NCBI GenBank assembly: GCA_016208685.1
Contig: JACQXM010000040.1
Coordinates: forward strand, 1-64,000
Direction: 5' to 3'
From: Planctomycetota bacterium
GTDB taxonomy: Bacteria > Planctomycetota > Phycisphaerae > UBA1845
Length of the DNA stretch: 64,000 nt
The notes below the pieces were generated by a model. That model had not been told where the DNA came from and searched no databases. It was given only the letters and a program-made list of their open reading frames with translations. Both the position numbers and the translations under genes were made by a program. Positions 25,770-34,138 of the stretch are shown here, one piece after another. The stretch's first letter is position 1. Each line of letters starts with the position of its first letter.

Positions 25770-25876
25770 CCTGGAGAGCCGCGCCGTGCAACATTTCACA
25801 TCCGCGCCGTGCGGGGCGCGCCCCCTCGTGGCGGCGGCGCGGCGCGGAAAAGTTTCCACAAACGACAAGATTTCTT

Positions 25877-25904
25877 TTGACAGCGCGAAACCCGCGTGTA
25901 ACAT
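25877..25904 (+). promoter_or_regulatory. Promoter of the lysine-rich mini-gene
   Basis: A perfect -35 TTGACA (25877-25882), a 16-base spacer and TAACAT (25899-25904) precede the 18-codon gene. The predicted transcript starts about 20 bases before its ATG. Confidence 0.65.
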
Positions 25905-25929
25905 TTTGCTTCGGAAAGGAGGTGATACC

Positions 25930-25986
25930 ATGGCCAAGAAACGTAAGGCCGCTAAGAAGGGGAAGAAGAAGGCCAAGAAGAAGTAG
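25930..25986 (+). CDS. 18-aa lysine-rich peptide gene
   Basis: The frame encodes MAKKRKAAKKGKKKAKKK and stops at TAG. Thirteen of eighteen residues are Lys or Arg. It is preceded by AAAGGAGGTGATACC, a full-length match to the anti-Shine-Dalgarno end of 16S rRNA, at good spacing. A consensus promoter lies upstream and a strong terminator lies 130 bases downstream, so this is a complete transcription unit. The peptide resembles the tails of bacterial histone H1-like proteins and could bind DNA or RNA; that role is inference. Alternatively the unit makes a regulatory RNA and the peptide is incidental. Confidence 0.6.
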   Translation: MAKKRKAAKKGKKKAKKK

Positions 25987-26117
25987 GCCGCACAAACAGA
26001 CTGTGATGCGCCACCTCACGACGATCCGGAGGTAGCTTAACTCGGGTCGGCTCTCGCCACGGCGGCCGACAACCGAGTCCGGACGGCGGAACACGAGGCT
26101 GGGCGGCATCCAAGAAG

Positions 26118-26160
26118 ATGGAGGGTACCCCTCGCCACGGCGGTACCCTCCATTTTTTTT
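26118..26160 (+). terminator. Strong intrinsic terminator
   Basis: A 12-bp perfect stem (ATGGAGGGTACC paired with GGTACCCTCCAT) and a 12-base loop are followed by an uninterrupted T-tract to 26160. It ends the mini-gene transcript. From 26161 to 26434 no further gene was recognised. Confidence 0.9.
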
Positions 26161-26434
26161 CGCTGGCCACACAGCGCCGACAGACTCGGCGTAGCGCGGC
26201 GGACCGTTCCAACCCCCGAGTCCCGCGCTGGGGCGACGGTCAAGCTGCGGAACACCCACGCCGTCGAGCGCGCGACTTGAATCCGCTTCGAATATCGCGG
26301 GGGGTGGGCCGGAGAATTCACCCGTTCCCGGCGGCGTAGGTCACGGCAGTAGCGCTGGAGCAACCGTACCCTGCCCCGGTTCACAACCGGCGCGCTGCCG
26401 TAGATCGAAGGTTCGTCGCGAGCCGCGGTGGGGG

Positions 26435-27145
26435 TCAATCGTCTTCGGACGGAGTCGGCGGAAGGGGGCGCGCCGTCGGCGCCGGATCAAGCGCGGGCGG
26501 GGCGGTGGGTGCGTCCGCCGTCGCCTGCTTGGCTTGCTCCAGGACGTCTAGCCATTGAAGGATGGTCAGGTCGAACACCTCTTGCAGCGATTCGCCGCCC
26601 TGACGCTTGGCTTCCAGATTCGCCTGCGTTCGCTCGATCCAGGTCTGAAGCGGCGAGTCCGGCGCGTCGAACTCTTCGTCGAACTCGTCGATGGCGGAGT
26701 CCGCGACGGGCGGGTTGGCGACCGGTGCCGGGGCAACGGACGCGGAGGCGACGGACCGCTCCACCTTCTTGCCGGCCACCTGTCCCGGGCGGTGAGTGTC
26801 AAACACGCCCAGGAAGGCGAGGCCGACCACGGCCGCCGCCGCCAAGGCCGATCCGGCATACACCAAGCGGCGGAGCCGATGGCTCCACGTGGCGCGCGAC
26901 GGTTCCATGCACGCCAGCAGGCGGTCGGTGAAACCCTCGGGGGGGCGGACCGGGTCGGCGTCGGCGCCTACGATGTGGCCGGCCACCTCAAGGAGTGCCA
27001 GCGCCCGGCGGCACTCGGCGCAGCGCAGGCGGTGTGCTCCCAGCTCGGTCGCCAGCGCCGGCGAAAGCTCGCCGTCCAAGTAGGCGTCAAAGAGTTGTCG
27101 GGCCTGTTCGCAGCGCACGGCTACCCTCTTGGTCCGATCCACCAA
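26435..27145 (-). CDS. Anti-sigma factor with zinc-finger and transmembrane helix
   Basis: The 236-residue protein has an N-terminal zf-HC2-type domain: CEQARQLFDAYLDGELSPAL, then HRLRCAECRRAL, with the HxxxCxxC zinc site. One membrane helix lies at about 91-112 (AGSALAAAAVVGLAFLGVF). The C-terminal part is acidic and Pro/Ala-rich and would be outside the cytoplasm. Such proteins hold an ECF sigma factor inactive at the membrane until a signal arrives. The adjacent sigma gene is 52 bp upstream on the same strand, as expected for a cognate pair. Confidence 0.85.
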   Translation of the reverse strand: MVDRTKRVAVRCEQARQLFDAYLDGELSPALATELGAHRLRCAECRRALALLEVAGHIVGADADPVRPPEGFTDRLLACMEPSRATWSHRLRRLVYAGSALAAAAVVGLAFLGVFDTHRPGQVAGKKVERSVASASVAPAPVANPPVADSAIDEFDEEFDAPDSPLQTWIERTQANLEAKRQGGESLQEVFDLTILQWLDVLEQAKQATADAPTAPPALDPAPTARPLPPTPSEDD

Positions 27146-27197
27146 GGCCCGTCGGGCGCGCGCCCTTCGGCGCCCCGGCGGTCACTTTCACCCCATT

Positions 27198-27812
27198 CTA
27201 CCCGGCGTGCCGCGAAAGATTGCGGAGCTCGGATAGTTTCTGCTCGCCCAGCGCCTCCATGGTCTCTCGCAGGCTGTTTCGCCCGCGATGCAGGTGGCTC
27301 TTGACGGTGGCCACGGGAAGCTCGAGCACCCGGGCGATCTCCTGACAGCTTAGCTCGTACCGATAAAACAGCAGGATCGCCGCCCGTTGCGGCGCGCTGA
27401 GGCTGTCGACCGCGGACCAGACGAGCTGCCGCACCTCGCCGGCCTCTTGAGACTCAACCGCACCGGCCTCCGGCGCGCCGCCGGCAGCGAGAGCGGACAG
27501 GTCCACTTCGCCGCTGACCGGGTGCCGGCGCCGCAAGCGGTTCAGGCACACGCGGTAGCCGATGGTGAACAGCCAGGTGCTGAAACGATAATCCGCGGAG
27601 AAACTGTCGAGCGAAGCGAACGCCTTGAGGAACGCATCCTGACAGATTTCTTCGGCGTCGTGGTGGTTGCGTACCATGCGCCAGATGAACGCGAAGAGGC
27701 GTTCCTTGTGCCGATCCACCAGCTCGCGCACGGCCATGCGGTCACCGGCGCGCACGCGGGCAATCAGCAGCCGTTCGTCCTCGCGGTTCATCTTGAGAAG
27801 TGGTTCGCTCAC
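27198..27812 (-). CDS. ECF RNA polymerase sigma factor
   Basis: The 204-residue protein has region 2 (FAFIWRMVRNHHDAEEICQD, then AFLKAFASLDSF and YRFSTWLFTIGYRVCLNRLR) and region 4 (LSAPQRAAILLFYRYELSCQ, EIARVLELPVATVKSHLHRG). Regions 1.1 and 3 are missing, as in extracytoplasmic-function sigmas. It is followed by a zinc-finger anti-sigma gene, so it is probably membrane-signal responsive. The target promoters are not identifiable here. Confidence 0.95.
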   Translation of the reverse strand: MSEPLLKMNREDERLLIARVRAGDRMAVRELVDRHKERLFAFIWRMVRNHHDAEEICQDAFLKAFASLDSFSADYRFSTWLFTIGYRVCLNRLRRRHPVSGEVDLSALAAGGAPEAGAVESQEAGEVRQLVWSAVDSLSAPQRAAILLFYRYELSCQEIARVLELPVATVKSHLHRGRNSLRETMEALGEQKLSELRNLSRHAG

Positions 27813-27872
27813 CGGCCACCATCCTTCCTCGAATATCCATTATAACCACGCAATCGTAACGGCCGCCAAGTG

Positions 27873-27900
27873 TTGCCGCCGCCCGTGCCGCGTATAAAAT
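27873..27900 (+). promoter_or_regulatory. Possible promoter of smpB
   Basis: TTGCCG (27873-27878), a 16-base spacer and TAAAAT (27895-27900) lie 68 bases before the smpB start. Confidence 0.4.
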
Positions 27901-27968
27901 CGGTAACAAACCCGACCCTCGATTAGCCGGCACCCCGCTTCCGGCCCAGTTTTTCCAGTGAGGGTAAC

Positions 27969-28439
27969 ATGACCAAGCGTGCGACGGACGTAAGGCCCGT
28001 CTGCCAGAATAAGAAGGCCCTGGCGCGATTCGAGCTGTTGGAGCGCTTGGAGTGCGGCATCATGCTGCTGGGAACGGAGGTCAAGAGCCTGCGAACCCAG
28101 GCGTCGTCGCTCGACGAGGCCTACGCCCGCTTCGAGCGCGGCGAACTTTGGCTTATCGGCTTCCATATCGGGGCGTACAAGTTCGGGCACACCGGCGGGC
28201 ACGATCCGCGCAGGCAGCGCAAGCTGCTGTTGCATGCCCGGGAACTGCGGAAGCTCCGCCCGCGGCTGGAGATCAAAGGGCTGACGTTGGTGCCGCTTCG
28301 TGTCTACTTCAACGAGCGCGGGTTGGCCAAGGTGACCGTTGCGCTGGCGCGGGGCAAGAACGTGCGCGATCGGCGCGAGGACCTGAAAGCGAAGGATCAT
28401 CAGCGGGAGATGGACCGGGCGACGCGGAGGAGGCGGTAG
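27969..28439 (+). CDS. smpB: SsrA-binding protein SmpB
   Basis: The 156-residue protein binds tmRNA and delivers it to stalled ribosomes. Family signatures are NKKALARFELLERLECGIML, LGTEVKSLRTQASSLDEAYA, and the C-terminal basic tail with RREDLKAKDHQREMDRATRR. Length is normal. The ATG is preceded by GAGGG. The tmRNA gene itself was not found in this window. Confidence 0.97.
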   Translation: MTKRATDVRPVCQNKKALARFELLERLECGIMLLGTEVKSLRTQASSLDEAYARFERGELWLIGFHIGAYKFGHTGGHDPRRQRKLLLHARELRKLRPRLEIKGLTLVPLRVYFNERGLAKVTVALARGKNVRDRREDLKAKDHQREMDRATRRRR

Positions 28440-28457
28440 GCGGCTGTCTCAGTGGGG

Positions 28458-28484
28458 TGGCGTGGCTAAGCGAAGCGCTGCCAT
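28458..28484. repeat. Partial copy of dispersed GGCCAAGCG repeat
   Basis: GGCGTGGCTAAGCGAAGCGC followed by TGCCATG resembles the first part of the longer repeats at 32806 and 46572. The rest of the gap 28440-28764 shows no gene. Confidence 0.4.
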
Positions 28485-28764
28485 GTCGTTCCACGGTCGA
28501 CCCCGACGATCCCACCTGGCGGGCGGGCTGCCCACGCGAGCCGCATGTCCCTTGAGTTTGAGTCCCAACCGAACGCGCGAACCGCCGGGCGTTGGAATGG
28601 TGCGTTCAACGTCGAGTCGGGGGCTGGCCATGCCTCGCCGACCTGTCTCACAACCCACCGTTCGAAGCGTCAGGCGCCAGCGGCTCGAACTCCTGCCCGC
28701 GTGTTGCGGGGTCGCTGCTACGCGCTAGAATGATCGTCGCGCCGGTGGGCGCGGGAGCCGTCAA

Positions 28765-29082
28765 ATGGTAGCGATGAGCGACGTGCAGGAAGTGGCCCGG
28801 CGGATCGCGGAGGCTTTCGACCCGGACCGGATCATCCTCTTCGGTTCGCACGCCTACGGCGCCCCGCGCGACGATTCCGACGTTGATCTGCTGGTGATCC
28901 TGCCCTTCGAGGGGAGCGGGTTTGACAAGTCGCTGGAGATCCTCAAGCTGGCGCGGCCCCGATTTGCGATCGACCTTCTCGCACGGCGACCGGATGACAC
29001 TGCCCGGCGCTATTCGGAGTACGACCCGCTCATTCGTGAAGCCCTGGATCACGGCCGGGTGCTCTATGAACGGAACCGTTAG
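28765..29082 (+). CDS. MNT-type nucleotidyltransferase
   Basis: The 105-residue protein has the minimal nucleotidyltransferase motif IILFGSHAYGAPRDDSDVDL (GSx10DxD) and a second acidic strand, ARPRFAIDLLARRPD. MNT proteins pair with HEPN proteins as toxin-antitoxin modules in which MNT adenylylates and inactivates the HEPN RNase. The ATG at 28765 is preceded by GGGAG. The overlapping HEPN partner is broken, so the system is probably not a functional pair. Confidence 0.85.
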   Translation: MVAMSDVQEVARRIAEAFDPDRIILFGSHAYGAPRDDSDVDLLVILPFEGSGFDKSLEILKLARPRFAIDLLARRPDDTARRYSEYDPLIREALDHGRVLYERNR

Positions 29083-29293
29083 GGAGTGGCTTGCGAAGGC
29101 CAGGGCCGACTACAGCACGGCCAGGCGCGAGCTCGCCGCTGCGGACGAGCCGTTTGTCCCGCGGGCCCGGATTGCTCAAGGGGACGATGCCCTTGATTTC
29201 GCGAGTTCAATCGTTAGCAATGAACCTCGACACTCACGCTGCGGGTGCACGCTGTCCGCGCCGCCGCGACCCTTTTTGCGGAGCCCACAATGA
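29066..29293 (+). pseudogene. Truncated HEPN-domain partner
   Basis: The frame starts at ATG 29066, overlapping the MNT gene's end as MNT-HEPN pairs usually do. Its first 30 residues (MNGTVREWLAKARADYSTAR, RELAAADEP) are a typical HEPN first helix. After that the sequence loses all resemblance. The RX4-6H active motif and remaining helices are missing. It appears truncated by deletion or recombination near 29155. Confidence 0.6.
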
Positions 29294-29974
29294 CTGCGGG
29301 AGAACAGCGCCTCTGGGACTACCTCACAATACACGGTTACAAGTTCGACTTCGAACCGAGTGTCTCCGGCAGAATGAAGCGTCCTGACTTTCTTGTACCA
29401 CACGGCGACCACGGTGTGGTCCTTGAAGTTAAGGACCTCGTTAAGGACCGCGTGCCCAGGGACGACGATAAGGCTCGGAACTTTGACCCGTATCGGGGAA
29501 CGCGTAACAAGATTAGTGATCTTTAACGTTGGCGATCCTCATACAAGGCTGGACCACGAGAGCATCTTTGCCGCGATGCTAGGTGATCAGGGAATCGGGA
29601 TGGACTTTGATCCAACGCGTGGACGGGCCCGTCCTGAATCCGCACGAGGGGTCTTTGTCCCTGGGCGCGGGTCGATGTTGCATGGGCCAAAGGAGATCCA
29701 ACAGAACCGCACCGTGAGCGCCGTGATCGCTTTGGAGCAACAGCTACTGGCTTCCAAGCGAAGTACGTGCATCGGAGTCCTCCCTGCGGCCAACGGAGCC
29801 CGACAACCACTGACAGTTCTCCGTGTTGTCGTCTGCAAGAACCCCGCAGCGCGGCATCCTATCCCCCAGGGCTTCTTCTGCGGACCGTGTGACGAGTGCT
29901 GGGAATGCGATGGTCTCCGGTTAGAACGAACTTTCTGTGGGTCAGAAGTGAGTGCATTGCAGTTTCCGAATTAA
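29290..29974 (+). pseudogene. Frameshifted PD-(D/E)XK nuclease-like gene
   Basis: From ATG 29290 one frame reads EQRLWDYLTIHGYKFDFEPS and then RPDFLVPHGDHGVVLEVKDL, an endonuclease-like E...PD...EVK core, and stops at 29526. A second frame (+1) continues with VIFNVGDPHTRLDHESIFAA, RGSMLHGPKEIQQNRTVSAV and IALEQ, which read like the same protein's C-terminal half. The break lies at about 29490-29525. The two pieces together would give a protein of about 170-180 residues. Whether a sequencing error or real decay is responsible cannot be told here. Confidence 0.55.
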
Positions 29975-30123
29975 GTTGTTGCCGACTGTCCTGTGGCGTG
30001 ATCGGCGATGGCGCGCACGTAGCTACGCTACTGGTGTCGGACCGGCGCGACGAGACCGTGGCGAGCTCTGTACGCGCTTCGTAGTTGGGTTACAAACGGT
30101 CTGGGCTTCAGGTGGAAAGACCC

Positions 30124-31686
30124 ATGACCGTCACTGAACATCGAACCGCCGCGCCTGCGGCGCTCGCCGCTTCGGCGGTGGACGACTCCGCCCCCTACCC
30201 CCCGCGGTACTGGTGGCTCAAGCGGATCGCGCTGGCAACCGCCCTGCTCTTCGCCGGCCTGGTCGCGCTCCGCCTGTGGTGGGGATGGGAAGCCAACCGC
30301 CGCCTCGCCGCCGAGATCGCCCGCATCCGTGCCGCCGGCGAGCCCATCCTGCCCGAAGACTTCTACCCGCCCGCGGTGTCCGACGACGAGAACGCAGCCA
30401 AGTTGTACGAAGCGGCGTTCATGGCACTGGGGCTTACAGCCGACGAAACGAAACTGATCTACGAGTGCAGCGAGGCGATGGATCCGTCCGCCGAGAAATG
30501 CGCCGGACGAGGACGGATCATCAGCAGTCGAACGGCATTCTTCGACCTCCTTCGCGGGGCACGGACCCGGCACGCTATCGACTGGGGCCTGCGATACCGT
30601 ACGCCGGCGATCACGACGCCGGTTTGGACGAACCTCGGCGCCGCACGTGACACGGCCGGTCTGATGGCGCTGGCGGCGTGGCATTACCACGCGGAGGGGA
30701 GGGACGCTGCGGCGATTGAGGTGGTGTGCGATGCGGATCTTCTTGCCCGAAACCTGGCGCGGCAGCCGCTGCTGATTGGGATCGTGTCCGCGTGGGCTTG
30801 TCACGCGAAAGCGGTGCGCGACCCGCTGGAGGCAATCCTGCCGTCGCTGTGTCTGCGCCGTGGGACAACCGAACCAATGGAGAAGTGTGTTGACACGGAC
30901 CGCGTGCGATCTCTCGTTGATTCGCTGCTCGACGATTCGGCGTGGGACAAGGCGTTTGTCGACGCGCTACACGCGGAGCGCATGTTGTGCGTCGACATGG
31001 AAACGGCCGTGCGCCAAGGGGCGTTGGGCTCGACCCTTTTGATATCCGGTTTTTCTCGCCCGGCGGTAGCGGCAGGCTGGTGGCAGTGGGTGTGGGATCG
31101 CGCCTTTCTGCCGATGCTGACTCTCGACGCGCTCCGCGCATCGCATGGCATTACCGCCCATATCGACGCCGTTCAGCAAGCGAACTTCCGGTTCGTCGTT
31201 CGCAACCCCACACCGGGCGGCACGGAAGACACCGCTTTTGGGCTGATCTACCGCCCGCTTTCCACCGGGCACGACTCCTGGCCCGGCCGTGCCGTAGAAA
31301 TGCACTTCAGGTCCGTGGCGTGCCGCAGGCTGTCAGCAACCGCTCTGGCAATCCGCATGTTTGAAGTGGAGCGGGGGCGCAAGCCGGAACGCCTGGGGGA
31401 GCTCGTGCCGGACTACCTCGCGAAGGTCCCGTCCGACCCGTTTTCACCGACCGGAGACAACATCCGCTACCTTCCCGACGCGCAACCGGCGGTTCTGTAT
31501 TCCGTCGGTGCCAACGGAATCGACGACGGCGGAGCGTTCCGTCCCGACCGCTGGAACCTTCCGGATGAGGTGTTCGTCCTTCGTCGGACCGTCGCTGCCG
31601 CGGCAAAGCCCGGCGCGCCGCAAGCAACGCCGCGCACGGCCCCCACTTCGGTTGACACTAGGAAAAACTCGCCCACACCGCGATGA
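30124..31686 (+). CDS. Membrane-anchored protein of unknown function
   Basis: The 520-residue protein has one N-terminal transmembrane helix at about 35-55 (RIALATALLFAGLVALRLWW). A large, mostly helical soluble region follows. The C-terminal segment reads DYLAKVPSDPFSPTGDNIRY, then VLYSVGANGIDDGG. That last block resembles the end of type II pseudopilin-like and other planctomycete membrane proteins (DPF...YSVGxNGxDDGG). ATG 30124 follows GGTGGAAAG. No enzyme motif was recognised. It converges on, and overlaps by 29 bases, the next gene. Confidence 0.75.
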   Translation: MTVTEHRTAAPAALAASAVDDSAPYPPRYWWLKRIALATALLFAGLVALRLWWGWEANRRLAAEIARIRAAGEPILPEDFYPPAVSDDENAAKLYEAAFMALGLTADETKLIYECSEAMDPSAEKCAGRGRIISSRTAFFDLLRGARTRHAIDWGLRYRTPAITTPVWTNLGAARDTAGLMALAAWHYHAEGRDAAAIEVVCDADLLARNLARQPLLIGIVSAWACHAKAVRDPLEAILPSLCLRRGTTEPMEKCVDTDRVRSLVDSLLDDSAWDKAFVDALHAERMLCVDMETAVRQGALGSTLLISGFSRPAVAAGWWQWVWDRAFLPMLTLDALRASHGITAHIDAVQQANFRFVVRNPTPGGTEDTAFGLIYRPLSTGHDSWPGRAVEMHFRSVACRRLSATALAIRMFEVERGRKPERLGELVPDYLAKVPSDPFSPTGDNIRYLPDAQPAVLYSVGANGIDDGGAFRPDRWNLPDEVFVLRRTVAAAAKPGAPQATPRTAPTSVDTRKNSPTPR

Positions 31687-32572
31687 GCAGAAGCACTATC
31701 AGCAGCGGCGCAAGGAAAGCGAGCGCCGCCAGAACGAACCACGCCGCCGGCAGTGACGCCAGTAGGGCACCGGCACGCTTGCCATGATGCGGCAGGATGC
31801 AGCGGAGCAGCCTGTAGGGGCCGATCCACCAGGCAAGCCCCTCGAGGAGCAGCAGGCCCATCGCGATCGAAAGATACATCCGCCCGCGCGGCTCCCAGGC
31901 GAGCACCAGCAGCGGTAGGCCGGCGCCCAGGTACGGGGCAGGCAGGATCGTCCACGCCAGCGGGGCGCAGGTGTAGTAACTTAGCGCGATAGCGCGGTTC
32001 TGCCGGTGAACCGGCTCGTCACGGGGGTGAAAGAAGTAACTCGGCATGCCGGTAGCGGCCGCGAAGAAGACCAACAGCCCCAACGTCGCAAGCCCTGCCG
32101 CGACGGGCTCCTTAACGACCTCGTCAAGAAGAGCTATCTGGAAGGGCGCGGGCCGAACGAGCAGTGCGAACCCGATCACCCAAAGCGCCAGCGGCAAGAA
32201 CGCATGAGCCACCGTCACCCACCGGAACGCCTGGGCATCCGCAAAGCTCACCGGCCGGGCCATCTCCGCGGCGAGGCGGCGAGGCCGGAACATCACCAGC
32301 CACACCGTCCGCCAATAGGCGGAGAAGCGGCCGATCTCGCGCCGCCGCGTCCAGGGGATCGCCGATGTTTCCGAACGAAGCAACTCCAGCGATTCGCCGC
32401 ACTCGGGGCAATTCGTGCCCGTAAGGCCGCGTGCGTTGTAACCGCAGCGCAGACAGTAAACGTCGTCGGGTATGGGAGACAGGTCGGAGGCGGCATCCGG
32501 CAGGCACGCGCTCCCGCCCTTGTCGGGTGCGGCGTCCGCCACGTTCGTGGGTGATTCCTGGTGGCCTGTCAT
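31658..32572 (-). CDS. Zinc-ribbon multi-pass membrane protein
   Basis: The 304-residue protein has an N-terminal zinc ribbon (CLRCGYNARGLTGTNCPECG, residues about 40-59). Five or six membrane helices follow, including LPLALWVIGFALLV, GLATLGLLVFFAAATG and ALAFLAPLLIVLLLIAVW. This ribbon, with the phrase YNARGL, is frequent in planctomycete membrane proteins. Function is unknown. Its 3' end overlaps the convergent gene by 29 bases. Confidence 0.78.
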   Translation of the reverse strand: MTGHQESPTNVADAAPDKGGSACLPDAASDLSPIPDDVYCLRCGYNARGLTGTNCPECGESLELLRSETSAIPWTRRREIGRFSAYWRTVWLVMFRPRRLAAEMARPVSFADAQAFRWVTVAHAFLPLALWVIGFALLVRPAPFQIALLDEVVKEPVAAGLATLGLLVFFAAATGMPSYFFHPRDEPVHRQNRAIALSYYTCAPLAWTILPAPYLGAGLPLLVLAWEPRGRMYLSIAMGLLLLEGLAWWIGPYRLLRCILPHHGKRAGALLASLPAAWFVLAALAFLAPLLIVLLLIAVWASFS

Positions 32573-32805
32573 AGCGGCCCCGCAGTGACCCTAGCCGGCC
32601 GGGGTTCCATTCCGCGGCGAGCCTGTCGTTGTCGCGGCTGAGCTGCAATGTAAACCGAATGGGCGACCTCGGTAAGGGGCAGTCGGCGGGGTGAACGCGG
32701 GATCGTCCAGCGGAACGTACCGATGCGTGCGAACCCGGCGGGCGGTCCGCGTGGCGGGGGATGGTGACGATGGCTGGTGTTCCAACGCAGTCTATACTTA
32801 GGGTG

Positions 32806-32915
32806 CCATGGCCAAGCGCGGCGCCGCCATGCCCAGGAAAGACATGCCGACGCACGGCTGTGCCGTGCTTGGGCATGCCACTCAACCCGCAGAATCGGGT
32901 GCGTCAGAGCACTAG
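32806..32915. repeat. Dispersed intergenic repeat, copy A
   Basis: Shared blocks with 46572-46682 include CATGGCCAAGCGCGGCGCCG followed by CCATGC, then ACATGC, GGGCATG, CAACCCG and AGCAC in the same order and spacing. The first block is itself an inverted repeat (CATGGC...GCCATG). It fills part of the gap 32573-32948; the rest holds nothing recognised. Confidence 0.6.
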
Positions 32916-32948
32916 ACGTCCGACAGTGCTTGGCGAAGGGCCGTGCGT

Positions 32949-33905
32949 CTACTGCTTTGCAGGGCTACCGTTGCCGCCCACGCTCAGTGAAGAGGCTCGC
33001 GCGGTTTCCAGTTCCTTGACGTGCGTGCGGAGCCGGTCGCGCTTCTCCGTGAGTAGTGCCAACACCTGATGCACGACATCGACGGTGGGCCCCAGCACGG
33101 AATCATCCATCGCCAGGGTCGACGGACCGGCGGCGGCGAACTTCGCCTTCAATTCCGCCACGCCGACAGACATGCGCACCAGCTCGCCGTCCAGGTTGCT
33201 GGCACGATCGATGGGAAGATCACCCAGCGCCTTCTCGAGTTGTTGCAGCCCGTCACGAACGCGGCCCACGGCTCCACCGGCGGAGCGGTCCATGACGGTG
33301 TTGACCACCAGGCTGGCCAACGCCCCGTGGCCGTGAAGGTGCCGCCCGCGCGCCCGCAGAAGCGAGGAATGCATGGAGTTCAGTCGTTCGACAAGGTGTT
33401 CCCCGATCTGCACCGCCTTCTCGACGCGCGCCAGATCGCCTTTGACACTGTTGACATCCTCGATGACGCGCCGCAGTTCGCCGGCGGCGCCACCATGGCT
33501 GGCCAGCAGTTGTTGCTGCTTGCGGTCGCAGAGCGCTTTGAGCGTGGCGTCGATGTCCCGCAGCTCCGTAAGCTCCGTCTCCATGTCCTGTATGTGTTGC
33601 TCGGTCTCTTGAAGGGCGGCAACCGCCCGTTCGCGATGTTCCTGAACCGATACCACGTCCTCCTGCGCCTTCGCCCGCTCAGCTTCGCGGCGCCCGAGCA
33701 GCGCCCGCGCCAGCCCGCCGAGACTGAAGCCGTCCATGGACTCTAAGCGCTCGGTAAGCTGCTCCAGCGCCGCCTCGACCAGGCGGAGTTGGTACTCGCT
33801 ACGGCCGCGCTGCTCCTTGGCTTCGACCAGCGCCTGCCGCAGTTGATCGCGGCGCGCGACCAGCGCCTGCGCTTCACTGATCTGTTGATCCAACGCGTCA
33901 AGCAT
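32949..33905 (-). CDS. Coiled-coil protein of unknown function
   Basis: The 318-residue protein is almost entirely predicted helix with heptad-like runs. Examples are QLRQALVEAKEQRGRSEYQL, REAERAKAQEDVVSVQEHRE and ETEQHIQDMETELTELRDID. The middle contains two Gly/His-rich breaks (HLHGHGALASL). There is no signal peptide or membrane helix. The ATG at 33905 was chosen because GGAG lies at good spacing; ATG 33911 is also in frame. It is not obviously ESCRT-III-like, since the charge distribution is even. Confidence 0.7.
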   Translation of the reverse strand: MLDALDQQISEAQALVARRDQLRQALVEAKEQRGRSEYQLRLVEAALEQLTERLESMDGFSLGGLARALLGRREAERAKAQEDVVSVQEHRERAVAALQETEQHIQDMETELTELRDIDATLKALCDRKQQQLLASHGGAAGELRRVIEDVNSVKGDLARVEKAVQIGEHLVERLNSMHSSLLRARGRHLHGHGALASLVVNTVMDRSAGGAVGRVRDGLQQLEKALGDLPIDRASNLDGELVRMSVGVAELKAKFAAAGPSTLAMDDSVLGPTVDVVHQVLALLTEKRDRLRTHVKELETARASSLSVGGNGSPAKQ

Positions 33906-34138
33906 GCCCATAGCTCCGCCGGCGATCGCAGATTCGTCGGACGAAGCGGCCAAGTGCTTGATTGGGGATCGGGAGTTGTAGCGAGTTGGGAGGACCGGCG
34001 AGCCTATGAGACGTTGCACGAGCGAGAGGCGGTCGCGACAATGCGAGGTGTGGCAGGCCGATAACCGGTGGGTGGTCACCGTAGCCGCGGCGCCCCCGCC
34101 GACAGCGGATCGGGTGAGGCGGCCGCCAGGGACCGATC

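Larger units (their letters stand above)
25213..25876. other. GC-rich non-coding block with dyad symmetry
   Basis: No gene was recognised in this 660-base stretch. It begins with an A/T island (AAATCAGATTTTGAAAAATT, within 25291-25320) that might end efp transcription. It then becomes extremely rich in GCGC and CGCG steps. Three inverted repeats with TGCCA/TGGCA half-sites lie within it and are listed separately. Open frames here have skewed composition and no family resemblance. Confidence 0.5.

Noticed and set aside
24553..26259. 568-codon minus-strand frame across efp and the GC-rich block
   Set aside because: It is antisense to efp and crosses the mini-gene promoter and terminator; its composition is repetitive.
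32949..33905. Fourth ESCRT-III-like protein
   Set aside because: It is coiled-coil, but it lacks the amphipathic start, basic-then-acidic polarity and short final helix seen in the 5-3512 cluster.
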